Shown here: piece after piece, positions 17,142 through 26,941 of the stretch
How the letters are laid out: each line of letters begins with the position of its first letter
Position numbering within the stretch: position 1 is the first letter of the stretch
Source of the DNA: Plastoroseomonas arctica
Lineage (GTDB): Bacteria > Pseudomonadota > Alphaproteobacteria > Acetobacterales > Acetobacteraceae
Reading direction: 5' to 3'
NCBI RefSeq assembly: GCF_018128965.1
Contig: NZ_JAAEDH010000005.1
Location: 118,497 to 182,496 of the forward strand
Length of the DNA stretch: 64,000 nucleotides
Notes under the pieces: model-generated
Told to the model about the DNA's origin: nothing
The model's input: only the letters and a program-made list of their open reading frames with translations
Databases searched by the model: none
Made by a program: the position numbers and the translations under genes

Positions 17142-18110
17142 ATGTCCGCCCTCGGTGCCACGCCCACCATCGGCTTCGCCCACGTCGCCTATCGCTTCGG
17201 CGAGCGCTTCGCCGCACGCAACACCGGGATGCCCTTCATCGAGATCCGCTCGCGCGAGGAGCTCGCCGCGCGGATCGGGGAGATCGACGTGCTGGTTGTC
17301 TCCGGCTTCTGGGACAATGCACTGGCGGCGACGGCGGGGCGGCTGTCCTTCATCCAGTCGATCAGCGCGGGCGTGGACCAGTACGACCAGAATATCCTTT
17401 GGGCCTGCGGGATCCGGCTGGCCTCGGCGGCCGGCGGCAATGCGAATGCAGTGAGCGAGCACGCGATTGGGCTGATCCTCGCCATCAGCCGGCGCATCGG
17501 CGAGGCGCGGGACAACCAGGCGCGGAAATTCTGGCGCGGCATGCAGGGCGATTTCGCCATGCGCGAGGATGAGCTGGGCGGGAAGACGCTGGCGGTGGTG
17601 GGACTGGGGCGCATCGGCGGCCGGGTCGCGCGGCTGGCGAAGGCCTTCGGGATGCATGTGGTGGGGCTGAAGCGCGCCCCCTCGACCGGTGCCGAGGGTG
17701 CCGACGAGGTGCACGCGATCGCCAAGCTGCACGAGGTGCTGCCGCGCGCCGACCATGTCGCGCTGTGCTGCCCGCTGACGCCGGAGACGCAGGGGCTGAT
17801 CGGGGCCGCCGAATTCGCGCTGATGAAACCCACCGCCTATCTGGTCAACGTCGCGCGCGGAAAAGTGGTGCGTGAGGCGGAGCTGATCGCGGCGCTGAAT
17901 GCGGGGCGGATCAAGGGCGCGGCACTCGATTGCGTGGAGGAGGAGCCGCTGCCGCCGCTCTCCCCGCTCTGGGCGATGCCGAACGTCATCATCACCCCGC
18001 ATACCGGTGGCGAGACCTGCGCCTATGAGGACAACATCCTCGATTTCCTCATGGAGAATCTCGGGCGCCTGCAACGCGGCGAAGAGGCCCTGCTGAACCA
18101 GGTGGTGTGA
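17142..18110 (+). CDS. D-2-hydroxyacid dehydrogenase (NAD-binding)
   Basis: A 322-residue cytoplasmic oxidoreductase of the D-isomer-specific family. Visible parts are the Rossmann motif [17 protein letters not shown] near residues 157-173, substrate-binding [25 protein letters not shown] with the catalytic Arg, VEEEPLP with the paired Glu, and HTGGET with the catalytic His. Substrate is not resolved; glyoxylate, hydroxypyruvate or 2-oxoglutarate-type acids are plausible. Its TGA overlaps the ATG of the next gene, an L-2-hydroxyglutarate oxidase-like FAD enzyme, so a joint role in 2-hydroxyacid metabolism is likely. Confidence 0.85.
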   Translation: MSALGATPTIGFAHVAYRFGERFAARNTGMPFIEIRSREELAARIGEIDVLVVSGFWDNALAATAGRLSFIQSISAGVDQYDQNILWACGIRLASAAGGNANAVSEHAIGLILAISRRIGEARDNQARKFWRGMQGDFAMREDELGGKTLAVVGLGRIGGRVARLAKAFGMHVVGLKRAPSTGAEGADEVHAIAKLHEVLPRADHVALCCPLTPETQGLIGAAEFALMKPTAYLVNVARGKVVREAELIAALNAGRIKGAALDCVEEEPLPPLSPLWAMPNVIITPHTGGETCAYEDNILDFLMENLGRLQRGEEALLNQVV

Positions 18111-19213
18111 TGGAACAGGTCGATGCCGTGGTGATCGGTGCGGGCGTCGTGGGCCTCGCGGTCGCGCGCGCCCTCGCGCTGGACGGGCGCGAGGTGCTGG
18201 TGCTCGACGCGGCCGAGGGCATCGGGACGGAAACCTCCTCGCGTAATTCCGAGGTGATCCACGCCGGCATCTACTATGCAGCCGGCAGCCTGATGGCGCG
18301 GTTCTGCGTCGAGGGAAAGCGCGCGCTTTACGCTTACTTGCGCGAGCGCGGCCTGCCGCATGCGAATTGCGGCAAGCTGATCGTCGCGACATCGCCGGAG
18401 GAGGCGGAGAAGCTGGAGAGCATCCGCGGCCGCGCGGCGGCGAACGGGGTGGACGACCTGCACCGCATCGGGGGCAACGAGGCGCGGCAGCTGGAGCCGG
18501 AGCTGGATTGCGTCGCGGCACTCGTCTCGCCCTCGACGGGGATCATCGACAGCCACAGCTACATGGTCTCGCTGCAGGGCGATGCCGAAAATGCGGGCGC
18601 GATCTTCGTCTTCCACGCCCCCGCGCTGGGAGGCCGCGTGATGGCCGATGGCATCGAGGTGGATGTCGGCGGTGCGGAGCCGATGACCCTGCACGCGCGC
18701 CTGGTGGTGAACAGCGCGGGGCTGCATGCGCCGGCGTGGGCCGCGAAGCTGGAGGGGTTGGCGGCGGAGCACGTCCCGACCGCCTACTACGCCAAGGGCA
18801 ACTATTTCTCGCTGATCGGGCGCTCGCCCTTCTCGCGGCTGATCTATCCGGTGCCGGTGCCGGGGGGCCTGGGCACGCACCTCACCATCGACCTCGGCGG
18901 CCAGGCGCGGTTCGGGCCGGATGTGGAGTGGGTGCCAGAGCTGAACTACGACGTGGATCCGAAGCGGAGCGAAGGCTTCTACGCCGCCATCCGCCGCTGG
19001 TGGCCGGGCCTGCCGGAGGGCGCGCTGGCGCCGGGCTATTCGGGCATCCGGCCGAAGATCGTCCCGCCCGCGGTGGCCACGCAAGATTTTTGCGTGCAGG
19101 GCATGGCGGTGCACGGCGTGCCCGGGCTGATCAACCTGTTCGGCATCGAGAGCCCGGGGCTCACGGCCTCGCTCGCGATCGGGGACTACGTGGCGGAGAT
19201 GGCGCGCGCCTGA
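18110..19213 (+). CDS. FAD-dependent oxidoreductase, L-2-hydroxyglutarate oxidase (LhgO)-like
   Basis: A 367-residue flavoprotein of the D-amino-acid-oxidase superfamily. The dinucleotide motif [18 protein letters not shown] is at the N terminus, followed by [17 protein letters not shown], which is characteristic of LhgO/L2HGDH enzymes, and by the C-terminal [18 protein letters not shown]. LhgO oxidises L-2-hydroxyglutarate to 2-oxoglutarate, passing electrons to the quinone pool. It starts within the stop of the preceding D-2-hydroxyacid dehydrogenase (TGATG); a GTG at 18107 is possible. Its 3' end overlaps the convergent GNAT gene by 28 bases. Confidence 0.82.
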   Translation: MEQVDAVVIGAGVVGLAVARALALDGREVLVLDAAEGIGTETSSRNSEVIHAGIYYAAGSLMARFCVEGKRALYAYLRERGLPHANCGKLIVATSPEEAEKLESIRGRAAANGVDDLHRIGGNEARQLEPELDCVAALVSPSTGIIDSHSYMVSLQGDAENAGAIFVFHAPALGGRVMADGIEVDVGGAEPMTLHARLVVNSAGLHAPAWAAKLEGLAAEHVPTAYYAKGNYFSLIGRSPFSRLIYPVPVPGGLGTHLTIDLGGQARFGPDVEWVPELNYDVDPKRSEGFYAAIRRWWPGLPEGALAPGYSGIRPKIVPPAVATQDFCVQGMAVHGVPGLINLFGIESPGLTASLAIGDYVAEMARA

Positions 19214-19749
19214 ACCGGCGCGTGCGGGCCGAGCGCCTTGTAGAACAGCGTCGTCGGCGCGAGCCGCCCATCGGGTGTGAAGGCGTGGTCCGGCACGTCG
19301 CCCAACGCGACCCAGCCGCAGCGGCGATAGAGCAGGTCGCCGGCGCTGCCCGCCTCGGTGTCCAGCATCAGCAGGGTGCGACCGGCCGCGAGCGCGGCCT
19401 CCTCGGCGGTGGTGAGCAGGCGCCGGCCGATCCCCCGCCGGCGCGCGGAGGAGTGGACGAGCATCTTGCCGATCTCGGCGCGGTGCGGGGCGTTGGGCTG
19501 GTGGGCGAAGAAGAGCAGCACGGTGCCGAGGAGGGTGCCGGACTCTTCCGCCACAAAGAGCCGGGTGTCATCGGCGGCCAGCGCGGGGAGTTGCCGGCGC
19601 CAGAAGTCTTCGGTCGTGGCGGTCGTGACGCCGGCCAGGAAATTGACCGATGCGCCATGGGCGACGGCATCGGCCAGGATCATCGCGAGCTCGGCGAGGC
19701 GCGCCTCGGCCTGGGCGGCCTCGAGGCGGCGGATGGTGGTGCCGGCCAT
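19186..19749 (-). CDS. GNAT family N-acetyltransferase
   Basis: A 187-residue acetyltransferase. The acetyl-CoA site is seen as [23 protein letters not shown] (the RxxGxG/A motif), with a preceding beta-bulge strand AEIGKMLV and a following strand [22 protein letters not shown]. Substrate is unknown. Its stop lies inside the end of the convergent oxidoreductase gene, so the two messages would overlap. The N-terminal 60 residues ([21 protein letters not shown]) form the substrate-facing helices. Confidence 0.85.
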   Translation of the reverse strand: MAGTTIRRLEAAQAEARLAELAMILADAVAHGASVNFLAGVTTATTEDFWRRQLPALAADDTRLFVAEESGTLLGTVLLFFAHQPNAPHRAEIGKMLVHSSARRRGIGRRLLTTAEEAALAAGRTLLMLDTEAGSAGDLLYRRCGWVALGDVPDHAFTPDGRLAPTTLFYKALGPHAPVQARAISAT

Positions 19750-19844
19750 GGTGTGATCCCTACTTCGTGCATGCTGTTCCGGGTCGGGCCGCTGGCGTCA
19801 CGACCCTCTCGCCAGCCCTTCGCGGCTGTCCTAGGCTTTGGCCC

Positions 19845-21269
19845 ATGCAAAACACCGACCGCATCTGGACCCTCGTTGACCAGCGCCGCACTGGGTACGA
19901 GGACCTGTCCGACCGCATCTGGGGCATGCCGGAACTCTGCTACAACGAGCATCGCTCCGTCGCCGAGCACAAGGCCATGCTCGAGCAGGAAGGCTTCGCC
20001 ATCACCGAGAACCTCGCCGGCATCCCCACCGCCATCATGGGCGAGGCGGGCGAAGGCGGACCGGTGATCGCCATCCTCGGCGAATACGACGCGCTGCCGG
20101 GCCTGTCCCAGGAAGCCGGCGTGGCCGAGCCGCGCCCCATCCCCGGCGACGGCTACGGCCATGGCTGCGGGCACAACCTGCTGGGCTCCGCCTCGCTGCT
20201 CGCCGCCGCCGCGGTCAAGGACTGGCTGGCCGAGCGCGGCATCCCCGGCCGCGTGCGATACTACGGCTGTCCGGCCGAGGAAGGTGGGGCCGCCAAGGCC
20301 TTCATGGTCCGCGCCGGCGCCTTTGATGATGTGGATGTTGCCATCACGTGGCACCCCTCCGCTTTCGCCGCCGTGCAGGATGCGATCAGCCTCGCCAACA
20401 CGCGCATCGACTTCACCTTCAAAGGCCGCGCGAGCCACGCCGCCGCCGCCCCCCAGCTCGGCCGCTCCGCGCTCGACGCGGTCGAGCTGATGAGCGTCGG
20501 CGTGAACTACATGCGCGAGCACATGCCCTCCGACGCGCGCATTCATTACGCCTATCTCGACGCCGGCGGCATCGCGCCCAACGTGGTCCAGGCGCAGGCC
20601 AAGGTGCGCTACCTGATCCGCGCGCGCGAGCTCCCCGACCTCACGGACCTCGTCGCGCGCGTGAAGAAGATCGCCGATGGCGCGGCACTGATGACCGAGT
20701 GCAAGGTCGAGCACCGCGTGCTCTCGGGGGTGGCGAACCTGCTGCCGAACACGCCGATGGAGCAGGCGATGCAGGCTGCCCTCGACCGGCTCGGCCCGCC
20801 GCCCTTCGACGAGGCGGACCAAGCCAGGGCACGCGAATTCCAGGCGACGATGACGCCGGCGGATCTCTCCGCGGCCTGGCGCAAGGTGGGGCTGAAGCCC
20901 AAGCCGGGCCTGGGCCTGACCGACCAGATCGTCCCGCTCGACAATGGCGGCGTGCCCATGGTGGGCAGCACCGATGTGGGCGACGTGTCCTGGGTGGTGC
21001 CGACGGTGCAGGCGCGCGGCGCGACCTACGCGATCGGCACGCCGGGCCATTCATGGCAGCTGACCGCGCAGGGCAAGCTGCCGGCTGCGCACAAGGGCAT
21101 GGTGCATGTGGCGAAGGTGATGGCGGCGACCGCGACGGACCTGATGGAACAGCCCGACGTGATCGCGAAGGCCAAGGCGGACCTCGCCGCGCGAACCGCG
21201 ATCACACCCTATGTCAGCACGATCCCGGAGGGGACGGAGCCGCCGTTCGGGATGTCGGTGGTGATCTGA
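19845..21269 (+). CDS. M20D amidohydrolase, AbgB-like (aminobenzoyl-glutamate hydrolase family)
   Basis: A 474-residue metal-dependent amidohydrolase. Ligand motifs are seen: GEYDALPGLSQ, GHGCGHNLLGSA (two ligand His around a Cys), GCPAEEGGAAKA (catalytic and ligand Glu), ITWHP, and the C-terminal IGTPGHSWQLTAQ. FKGRASHAAAAPQLGRSALD marks the inserted dimerisation domain. Length and wording follow AbgB, which cleaves p-aminobenzoyl-glutamate, but related members hydrolyse N-acyl amino acids. The partner subunit AbgA is absent. The ATG at 19845 lacks a strong SD but matches family starts. Confidence 0.83.
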   Translation: MQNTDRIWTLVDQRRTGYEDLSDRIWGMPELCYNEHRSVAEHKAMLEQEGFAITENLAGIPTAIMGEAGEGGPVIAILGEYDALPGLSQEAGVAEPRPIPGDGYGHGCGHNLLGSASLLAAAAVKDWLAERGIPGRVRYYGCPAEEGGAAKAFMVRAGAFDDVDVAITWHPSAFAAVQDAISLANTRIDFTFKGRASHAAAAPQLGRSALDAVELMSVGVNYMREHMPSDARIHYAYLDAGGIAPNVVQAQAKVRYLIRARELPDLTDLVARVKKIADGAALMTECKVEHRVLSGVANLLPNTPMEQAMQAALDRLGPPPFDEADQARAREFQATMTPADLSAAWRKVGLKPKPGLGLTDQIVPLDNGGVPMVGSTDVGDVSWVVPTVQARGATYAIGTPGHSWQLTAQGKLPAAHKGMVHVAKVMAATATDLMEQPDVIAKAKADLAARTAITPYVSTIPEGTEPPFGMSVVI

Positions 21270-21279
21270 GGAAGAAAGC

Positions 21280-21400
21280 CTGGGGAAAAGAATTTCCCAA
21301 GACTCCATTCTTTTCTTTTTGATTCATTGGTGCCGACCCCACGACCAGCGCCAAGAGATAAAAACAAAAAAATGGGGTCCGGGGAAATTCCTTTCCCCGG
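21280..21400. repeat. Dispersed hairpin repeat, inverted pair (two copies head to head)
   Basis: The left arm (21280-21333) carries CTGGGGAAAAGAATTTCCC, then TCCATTCTTTTCTTTTTG and TTGGTGC. The right arm (21349-21400) is its near mirror image: GCGCCAA, AAAAACAAAAAAATGGGG, then GGGGAAATTCCTTTCCCC. The same pairing is seen at 31780-31900. It sits between two convergent genes and ends four bases before the stop of the minus-strand gene. It may end transcription in both directions. Confidence 0.75.
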
Positions 21401-21404
21401 CCTT

Positions 21405-21749
21405 CTACCTGCCCAGCGTCAGCGACGAGACGCATCCTCGCGTCCGATATTCGCCGGTGAAGGCGTTGCCCTGGAAGCGTCCGGTGATCGTGACGCGTCC
21501 ATCGCGCCCCCCGGTCATGGTGACGTTGCCATCGGTCGCGATCGTGCCGCTGGCGGCCTCGCCGTCGCGCTGGCTCATCTCCGCCACGCCGCGGCGCACC
21601 GTGATGGTCCGCTCGCCCGAGGCGCAGTTGCCGCGCGCGCTGGCGCTCGGCGTGATGGTGCCGCGCCAGTTGCCGTCGAAGGCCAGGTTCTGCGCCAGGG
21701 CGGGCGTGGCGCACAGCAGCAGGGCGATGAGGATCGTGCGCATCGCCAT
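21405..21749 (-). CDS. Small exported protein, unknown
   Basis: A 114-residue protein. Signal peptide MAMRTILIALLLCATPALAQ is cleaved near residue 20. The mature part begins FDGNWRGTITPS and ends TGEYRTRGCVSSLTLGR, with repeating short strands (GTIATDGNVTMTGGRDGRVTITGRFQG). This resembles the small beta-barrel domains seen in secreted proteins that score a compound's effect, without a firm family. Two cysteines, one near each end of the mature part, could pair. It overlaps the upstream lipoprotein gene by one base (TGATG), so both are made together. Confidence 0.7.
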   Translation of the reverse strand: MAMRTILIALLLCATPALAQNLAFDGNWRGTITPSASARGNCASGERTITVRRGVAEMSQRDGEAASGTIATDGNVTMTGGRDGRVTITGRFQGNAFTGEYRTRGCVSSLTLGR

Positions 21750-22330
21750 CACCGTGCCTGCAGCCGCGCATCCGCGATGCGGGCCGGGTCGTTGGTGGAG
21801 GTCAGCACGGAGCGGAAGGTCCCCGGGTCCTGCCGGTTGGGCCCGAAGGCGAACAGCCGCGCGACACGGTCGGGCGTGATGACCAGGTAGGTCTTGGTCA
21901 GCCCGCCGGCCGATTCCGCCTGGTTGACCAGGCTGGTCGTGGCCCCCGCCTCGCGCAGCCGCGCGAGGCCCGCACTGAATTCCGGGTCGATGTCGCGCGG
22001 CGCGACCTCGTTCACCCAGATCTCGCATTGCCGCGGCGTCTCGCCGAGCATGAGCATGGAATCGCGCGCCGCACCCACCGCGAACACATCGCCGGCGCGG
22101 CCGTGCAGTACCTCGCGCAGCGGAATGTCGGAGGGGCGGCGGAGGCCCTGGCGGGTGGCCTCGGCATGGGTCTTGGTCGGGTCGGGTTCGGCGCAGAGCG
22201 AGAAGAACAACGCGGCCGCCTGCTGTGGCGGCGTGCCGGCAGGGGCGGCAGGGGGTGGTGCGCCGGGCGGCCCGCCGCCGCATCCCGCCATCGCCAGCAT
22301 GAGCATGCCCGCCCCGATCGCACCGCGCAT
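21749..22330 (-). CDS. Lipoprotein, unknown
   Basis: A 193-residue lipoprotein. The signal (MRGAIGAGMLMLAMAGC) has a lipobox LAMAGC with the Cys at residue 17, followed by a Pro/Gly linker (GGGPPGAPPPAAPAGTPP). The mature domain (about residues 38-190) contains FFSLCAEPDPTKTHAEATRQ and REAGATTSLVNQAESAGGL. I do not recognise the family. It is first of two genes with the small exported protein. A Rho-independent terminator for glnA lies immediately upstream, so it must have its own promoter in the 10-20 bases left or depend on read-through. Confidence 0.7.
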   Translation of the reverse strand: MRGAIGAGMLMLAMAGCGGGPPGAPPPAAPAGTPPQQAAALFFSLCAEPDPTKTHAEATRQGLRRPSDIPLREVLHGRAGDVFAVGAARDSMLMLGETPRQCEIWVNEVAPRDIDPEFSAGLARLREAGATTSLVNQAESAGGLTKTYLVITPDRVARLFAFGPNRQDPGTFRSVLTSTNDPARIADARLQAR

Positions 22331-22341
22331 GATGTCCGCCT

Positions 22342-22378
22342 CTCAAAGAAAAAGCCGCCGGGCTGGGTGCCCGGCGGC
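22342..22378 (-). terminator. Rho-independent terminator downstream of glnA
   Basis: On the minus strand GCCGCCGGGC and GCCCGGCGGC (22354-22378) form a 10-bp stem with a five-base loop, followed by TTTTTCTTT. This is a classical intrinsic terminator for the glnB-glnA transcript. It ends about 12 bases before the start codon of the next minus-strand gene. Confidence 0.85.
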
Positions 22379-22386
22379 CTGAGACT

Positions 22387-22447
22387 ACACCCGAAACGGT
22401 CGGGTGTCAGACCATCCTGCCGCTCTTCGGCCCGCTTTTGCGGGCCG
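22387..22447. other. Two further hairpins in the glnA 3' region
   Basis: ACACCCG/CGGGTGT with a seven-base loop (22387-22407) and CGGCCCGC-tttt-GCGGGCCG (22428-22447) lie between glnA and its terminator. They may stabilise the 3' end of glnA mRNA or assist termination. No gene is present in 22331-22522. Confidence 0.55.
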
Positions 22448-22522
22448 CGAGGCCGGATGGCCGAACGCCGCCCGTGCGGCGAGCCAAGCGCGCGGAGCGC
22501 GCGCCCGGCGCCTGAGGGCACA

Positions 22523-23962
22523 TCAAACGCTGTAGTACATCTCGAACTCGACCGGGTGCGGGGTGTGTTCGAAGCGGTACACCTCGCTCCACTTGAGCTC
22601 GACGTAGCTCTCGATCTGCTCCTTGCTGAACACGCCGCCCTCGAGCAGGAACTCGTGGTCGGCCATCAGCGCGCCGAGCGCCTCGCGCAGCGAACCGCAC
22701 ACCGTAGGGATGCCCTTCAGCTCCTCCGGCGGCAGGTCGTAGAGATCCTTGTCCATTGGGTCGCCGGGGTGGATGCGGTTCTTGATCCCGTCCATCGCCG
22801 CCATGGTGAGCGCGGCGTAGGCCAGGTAGGGGTTCGCCGAGGGGTCGGGGAAGCGGACTTCCACGCGCTTGGCCTTCGGGGACGTCGTGTAGGGGATGCG
22901 GCACGACGCCGAGCGGTTGCGCGCCGAGTAGGCGAGCAGCACCGGCGCCTCGAAGCCCGGGATCAGTCGCTTGTAGCTGTTGGTCGAGGGGTTGGTGAAC
23001 GCGTTCACTGCCTTCGCGTGCTTGATGATGCCGCCGATCGCGTAGAGGCACATTTCCGACAGGTCGGCATAGCCGTTGCCCGCGAACATCGGCTTGCCGC
23101 CCTTCCAGATGGACAGGTGCGTGTGCATGCCCGACCCGTTGTCGCCATAGATCGGCTTGGGCATGAAGGTCGCGGTCTTGCCGTAGCTGTGGGCCACGTT
23201 GTGGACGCAGTACTTATAGATCTGCATCTGGTCGGCCATCGTCACCAGCGTGCCGAAGCGGGTGCCGAGCTCGTGCTGGGACTGCGCCACCTCATGATGG
23301 TGCTTCTCGCCGGGCAGGCCCATCTCGATCATGGTCGAGAGCATCTCGGCGCGCAGGTCGACGTCGCCATCGACCGGGGCGACCGGGAAGTAGCCGCCCT
23401 TGACGCCCGGGCGGTGGCCCATGTTGCCCTCGGGGTAGTCCTTCATGTTGGAGCCGGGGCCCTCGACGGAATCGACCTGGTAGGAGCCGAAATTGCCGCC
23501 CGTGCCGAACCGCACGGAGTCGAAGATGAAGAACTCGGCCTCGGCGCCGACCAGGACGGAATCGCCCACGCCGGAGGAGGCGACATAGGCCTCGGCGGCC
23601 TTCGCCGTGCCGCGCGGGTCGCGGGCATAGGCCTGGCCGGTCGAGGGCTCGATGATGTCGCAGAACAGGATCAGCTGCGGCTTGGCGCTGAACGGGTCCA
23701 TGCAGGCATTCGCCGTGTCCGGCATCAGGATCATGTCGGACTCGTTGATCGCCTTCCAACCGGCGATCGAGGAGCCGTCGAACATGATGCCGTCGACGAA
23801 GGTCTCCTCATCGACCGTCGAGATGTGCTGGGCGGTGTGCTGCCACTTGCCGCGCGGGTCGGTGAAGCGGAAATCCACGTATTCGACGCTGTTCTCCTTG
23901 ATCATGTCCATGACCTTGGCGACTGCGGCGTTGCCGGTTGCGGCTGCTGGCTTCTTGGCCAT
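22523..23962 (-). CDS. glnA: Glutamine synthetase type I
   Basis: A 479-residue GSI enzyme, making glutamine from glutamate, ammonia and ATP as a dodecamer. Motifs include [26 protein letters not shown] (metal Glu), [38 protein letters not shown] (metal and ammonia site), NRSASCRIP (glutamate site) and [10 protein letters not shown], which includes the adenylylation tyrosine of the GSI-beta class. Its activity is therefore probably switched by GlnE. The ATG at 23962 has AGGATA upstream and matches family starts. glnB is 233 bases upstream on the same strand, the usual alphaproteobacterial pairing. Confidence 0.97.
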   Translation of the reverse strand: MAKKPAAATGNAAVAKVMDMIKENSVEYVDFRFTDPRGKWQHTAQHISTVDEETFVDGIMFDGSSIAGWKAINESDMILMPDTANACMDPFSAKPQLILFCDIIEPSTGQAYARDPRGTAKAAEAYVASSGVGDSVLVGAEAEFFIFDSVRFGTGGNFGSYQVDSVEGPGSNMKDYPEGNMGHRPGVKGGYFPVAPVDGDVDLRAEMLSTMIEMGLPGEKHHHEVAQSQHELGTRFGTLVTMADQMQIYKYCVHNVAHSYGKTATFMPKPIYGDNGSGMHTHLSIWKGGKPMFAGNGYADLSEMCLYAIGGIIKHAKAVNAFTNPSTNSYKRLIPGFEAPVLLAYSARNRSASCRIPYTTSPKAKRVEVRFPDPSANPYLAYAALTMAAMDGIKNRIHPGDPMDKDLYDLPPEELKGIPTVCGSLREALGALMADHEFLLEGGVFSKEQIESYVELKWSEVYRFEHTPHPVEFEMYYSV

Positions 23963-24195
23963 CGATGCTATCCTGTTCCCCTGATGCGCCCCGAAGGGCG
24001 TGATCCCCGAATGTGCAAGTCCGGCCGCGGTCCGGTGGTCCCGTGGCTGGCCCGGCCGGCGCTGAGGCTTGCAACGGACGTGCCGCAACAATCCTGCGCC
24101 GGAATTTCTGGAAGGGCAGGCGCCATTCCACCGCCGCGCGCCCCGGCCGGACGGGGCACGAGCGGAATTCCCCCTCTAGGCTGCGCCGCCTCTGG

Positions 24196-24885
<690 letters not shown>

Positions 24886-26064
24886 ATGCAGCCCCAGAAC
24901 GCGCTCCTCTCCGCCACCGGCACCACCATCTTCACGGTGATGAGCGCCCTCGCGACCGAGCACGGCGCGATCAACCTCGGCCAGGGCTTTCCCGACTATG
25001 ACGGGCCGGAGGACGTGATCGATGCGGCCGCCGCAGCGCTCAGGGATGGGCGCAACCAGTACCCGCCGATGGCCGGCGTGCCGGAGCTGCGCCAGGCCGT
25101 CGCCGCGCATAACCGCCGCTTTTACGGCCTCGAGGTGGACCCGATGGCGGAAGTCATCGTGACCTCGGGCGCAACGGAGGCCATCACCGCCTGCCTGATG
25201 GCGGTGCTCAACCCCGGCGATGAATGCGTGCTGATCGAGCCGCTCTACGACACCTACCTGCCGGTGGTGAAGCTGCTGGGCGCCATCCCCCGCCTGGTAA
25301 GGCTGACGCCGCCCGACTGGGCGCTGCCGCGAGCCGAGCTCGCCGCCGCCTTCGGGCCGCGCACCAAGGCCATCCTGCTCAACTCGCCGATGAACCCCAC
25401 CGGCAAGGTGTTCGACGCCGAGGAGCTGGAGTTCATCGCGGGCCTGGTACGGCTGCACGACGCCTACGCCATCTGCGACGAGGTCTATGAGCACCTGATC
25501 TTCGACGGCACCCGCCACGTCCCGCTGATGACGCTGCCGGGCATGCGCGAGCGCTCGATGCGCGTGGGCTCTGCGGGGAAGACGTTTTCGCTGACGGGGT
25601 GGAAGATCGGCTACATCACCTGCGACCGCGGGCTCGCCGCCAACGTCGCCAAGGCGCATCAGAACCTGACCTTCACGACGCCGCCCAACCTGCAGCGCGG
25701 CGTGGCCGTCGGCCTGGCCAAGGACGATGCCTATTTCGAGGGCCTGTCGACGCATCTGCAGGCCAAGCGGGACCTGCTGGCGGCGGGGCTCGCCGCACTC
25801 GGCTTCGGGGTACTGGAGACCAAGGGCAGCTATTTCATCACCGCCGATTTTCGCCCGCTCGGCTTTACCGGCGACGACGTCGCCTTCTGCCGGGCCCTGA
25901 CGATGGAGGCGAAGGTCACCGCCATCCCCGTCACCGCCTTCTACGCGAGCGCGGAGGCGCCGAACCACTATGCGCGCTTCGCGTTCTGCAAGAACGAGGC
26001 GTTGCTGAGCGAAGCGCTGGCGCGCATCGGGCGCTGGATCGCGGCCAGCCGCGCGGTGGCGTGA
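24886..26064 (+). CDS. PLP-dependent aminotransferase, class I/II
   Basis: A 392-residue fold-type I aminotransferase. It shows INLGQGFPDYDGPEDV, VIVTSGATEAITACL, LNSPMNPTGKVF (Asn binding the PLP ring), ICDEVYEHLIFDG (Asp/Tyr), and SAGKTFSLTGWKIGY, which holds the Schiff-base Lys and the phosphate-binding residues. It is closest in style to the KAT/MetC-type subgroup (kynurenine or methionine aminotransferase YbdL, also annotated as N-succinyl-diaminopimelate aminotransferase). No pathway genes adjoin, so substrate stays open. Confidence 0.85.
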   Translation: MQPQNALLSATGTTIFTVMSALATEHGAINLGQGFPDYDGPEDVIDAAAAALRDGRNQYPPMAGVPELRQAVAAHNRRFYGLEVDPMAEVIVTSGATEAITACLMAVLNPGDECVLIEPLYDTYLPVVKLLGAIPRLVRLTPPDWALPRAELAAAFGPRTKAILLNSPMNPTGKVFDAEELEFIAGLVRLHDAYAICDEVYEHLIFDGTRHVPLMTLPGMRERSMRVGSAGKTFSLTGWKIGYITCDRGLAANVAKAHQNLTFTTPPNLQRGVAVGLAKDDAYFEGLSTHLQAKRDLLAAGLAALGFGVLETKGSYFITADFRPLGFTGDDVAFCRALTMEAKVTAIPVTAFYASAEAPNHYARFAFCKNEALLSEALARIGRWIAASRAVA

Positions 26065-26083
26065 CGGCCGACGCGCCGCCGCC

Positions 26084-26662
26084 TCAATGAGTCCAGCGCA
26101 GCGCCACCCCGAGCCGCTGCGCGAGCCCCTGCGCGACGGCGCTGCGGATCGCCCCCTTCGGCTGCCGGATGAGATCGATCGAGCGTCGGGCATCCTGGCG
26201 ATGCTCCAGCGTCAGTACGCCTTCCTGGTAGCGCTGCGCCTCGTCCGCGCCGCGCACGATCTCGACGCGCCCGGTGATGTCCGTCACCTCGCGATCCGCC
26301 GGCACCACCTCCCAGCGATCCACCCAGGCGTGCAGCCCGGCATAGGCCGATAGCGGCTCCGTCCACCCGCCCCGCCCGCTCACCTGCACCAGCCCGTCGC
26401 CGATCGTCACCGCGCGGCGCGGGATCAACACCAGCATCGCCGCCACCGCGAGCAACGGCACCAGGCCCAGCAGCACCGCAAGCGCCCTCGGCAGCGCCAG
26501 CACCATGGCCACGCCCACGAGCAATGCGGCGACGCAGACGGCCGCGACCATCGGCCCTCGCACACCGGCCCGCGGTTCCTGCAGCAGCCGAACCGCGTGC
26601 TCGTCCTCGGCCAGCGATACCGCCGTGTTGCGCCTGATGATGGTTGCCACCCGACCCGCCAT
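26084..26662 (-). CDS. Membrane protein, unknown
   Basis: A 192-residue protein with two adjacent membrane helices (about residues 37-58, VAAVCVAALLVGVAMVLALP, and 62-82, VLLGLVPLLAVAAMLVLIPR). A cytoplasmic or periplasmic domain follows (VTIGDGLVQVSG, WEVVPADREVTDITGRVEIV, YQEGVLTLEHRQDARRSIDL) that looks like a PH-type beta fold. I do not recognise a named family. A start at 26719 (GTG) is open but would leave only a few bases to the tRNA-His gene, so the ATG at 26662 is preferred. It converges with the aminotransferase gene. Confidence 0.6.
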   Translation of the reverse strand: MAGRVATIIRRNTAVSLAEDEHAVRLLQEPRAGVRGPMVAAVCVAALLVGVAMVLALPRALAVLLGLVPLLAVAAMLVLIPRRAVTIGDGLVQVSGRGGWTEPLSAYAGLHAWVDRWEVVPADREVTDITGRVEIVRGADEAQRYQEGVLTLEHRQDARRSIDLIRQPKGAIRSAVAQGLAQRLGVALRWTH

Positions 26663-26726
26663 CGTCCGAATGCCCCGCGCCAGTTGACGCACCCTGCCAC
26701 GGCGCTCTATCTCCCGCACCCTGTGT

Positions 26727-26803
26727 GGCGGCCATAGCTCAGTTGGCAGAGCGTCGGCTTGTGGTGCCGAATGTCACGGGTTCGAGCCCCGTTGGTCGCC
26801 CCA
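26727..26803 (+). tRNA. tRNA-His (anticodon GTG)
   Basis: A full cloverleaf is readable. The acceptor stem is gcggcca (26728-26734) with tggtcgc (26793-26799). The D stem is gctc/gagc and the anticodon stem tcggc/gccga with loop TTGTGGT. The T stem is acggg/cccgt with loop TTCGAGC, and CCA is encoded at 26801-26803. The histidine-specific extra base G(-1) at 26727 faces C73 at 26800. Confidence 0.97.
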
Positions 26804-26941
26804 TCCTCCCTTTTCCTTGATCAGACGCACGCGGAACGAATGCTGCGGTGCAGTAGAATGATCGTATGCACACCGGTAGTATACTTCATCTCCGGTCAGC
26901 AGTCGCGCGCTGGGGCGATTACTCTGAGAGAGGATCAACCC

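Noticed and set aside
26759..26941. Upstream extension of the GT8 frame to 26759
   Set aside because: It would begin inside the tRNA-His gene; the ATG at 26942 has a ribosome site and the family start.
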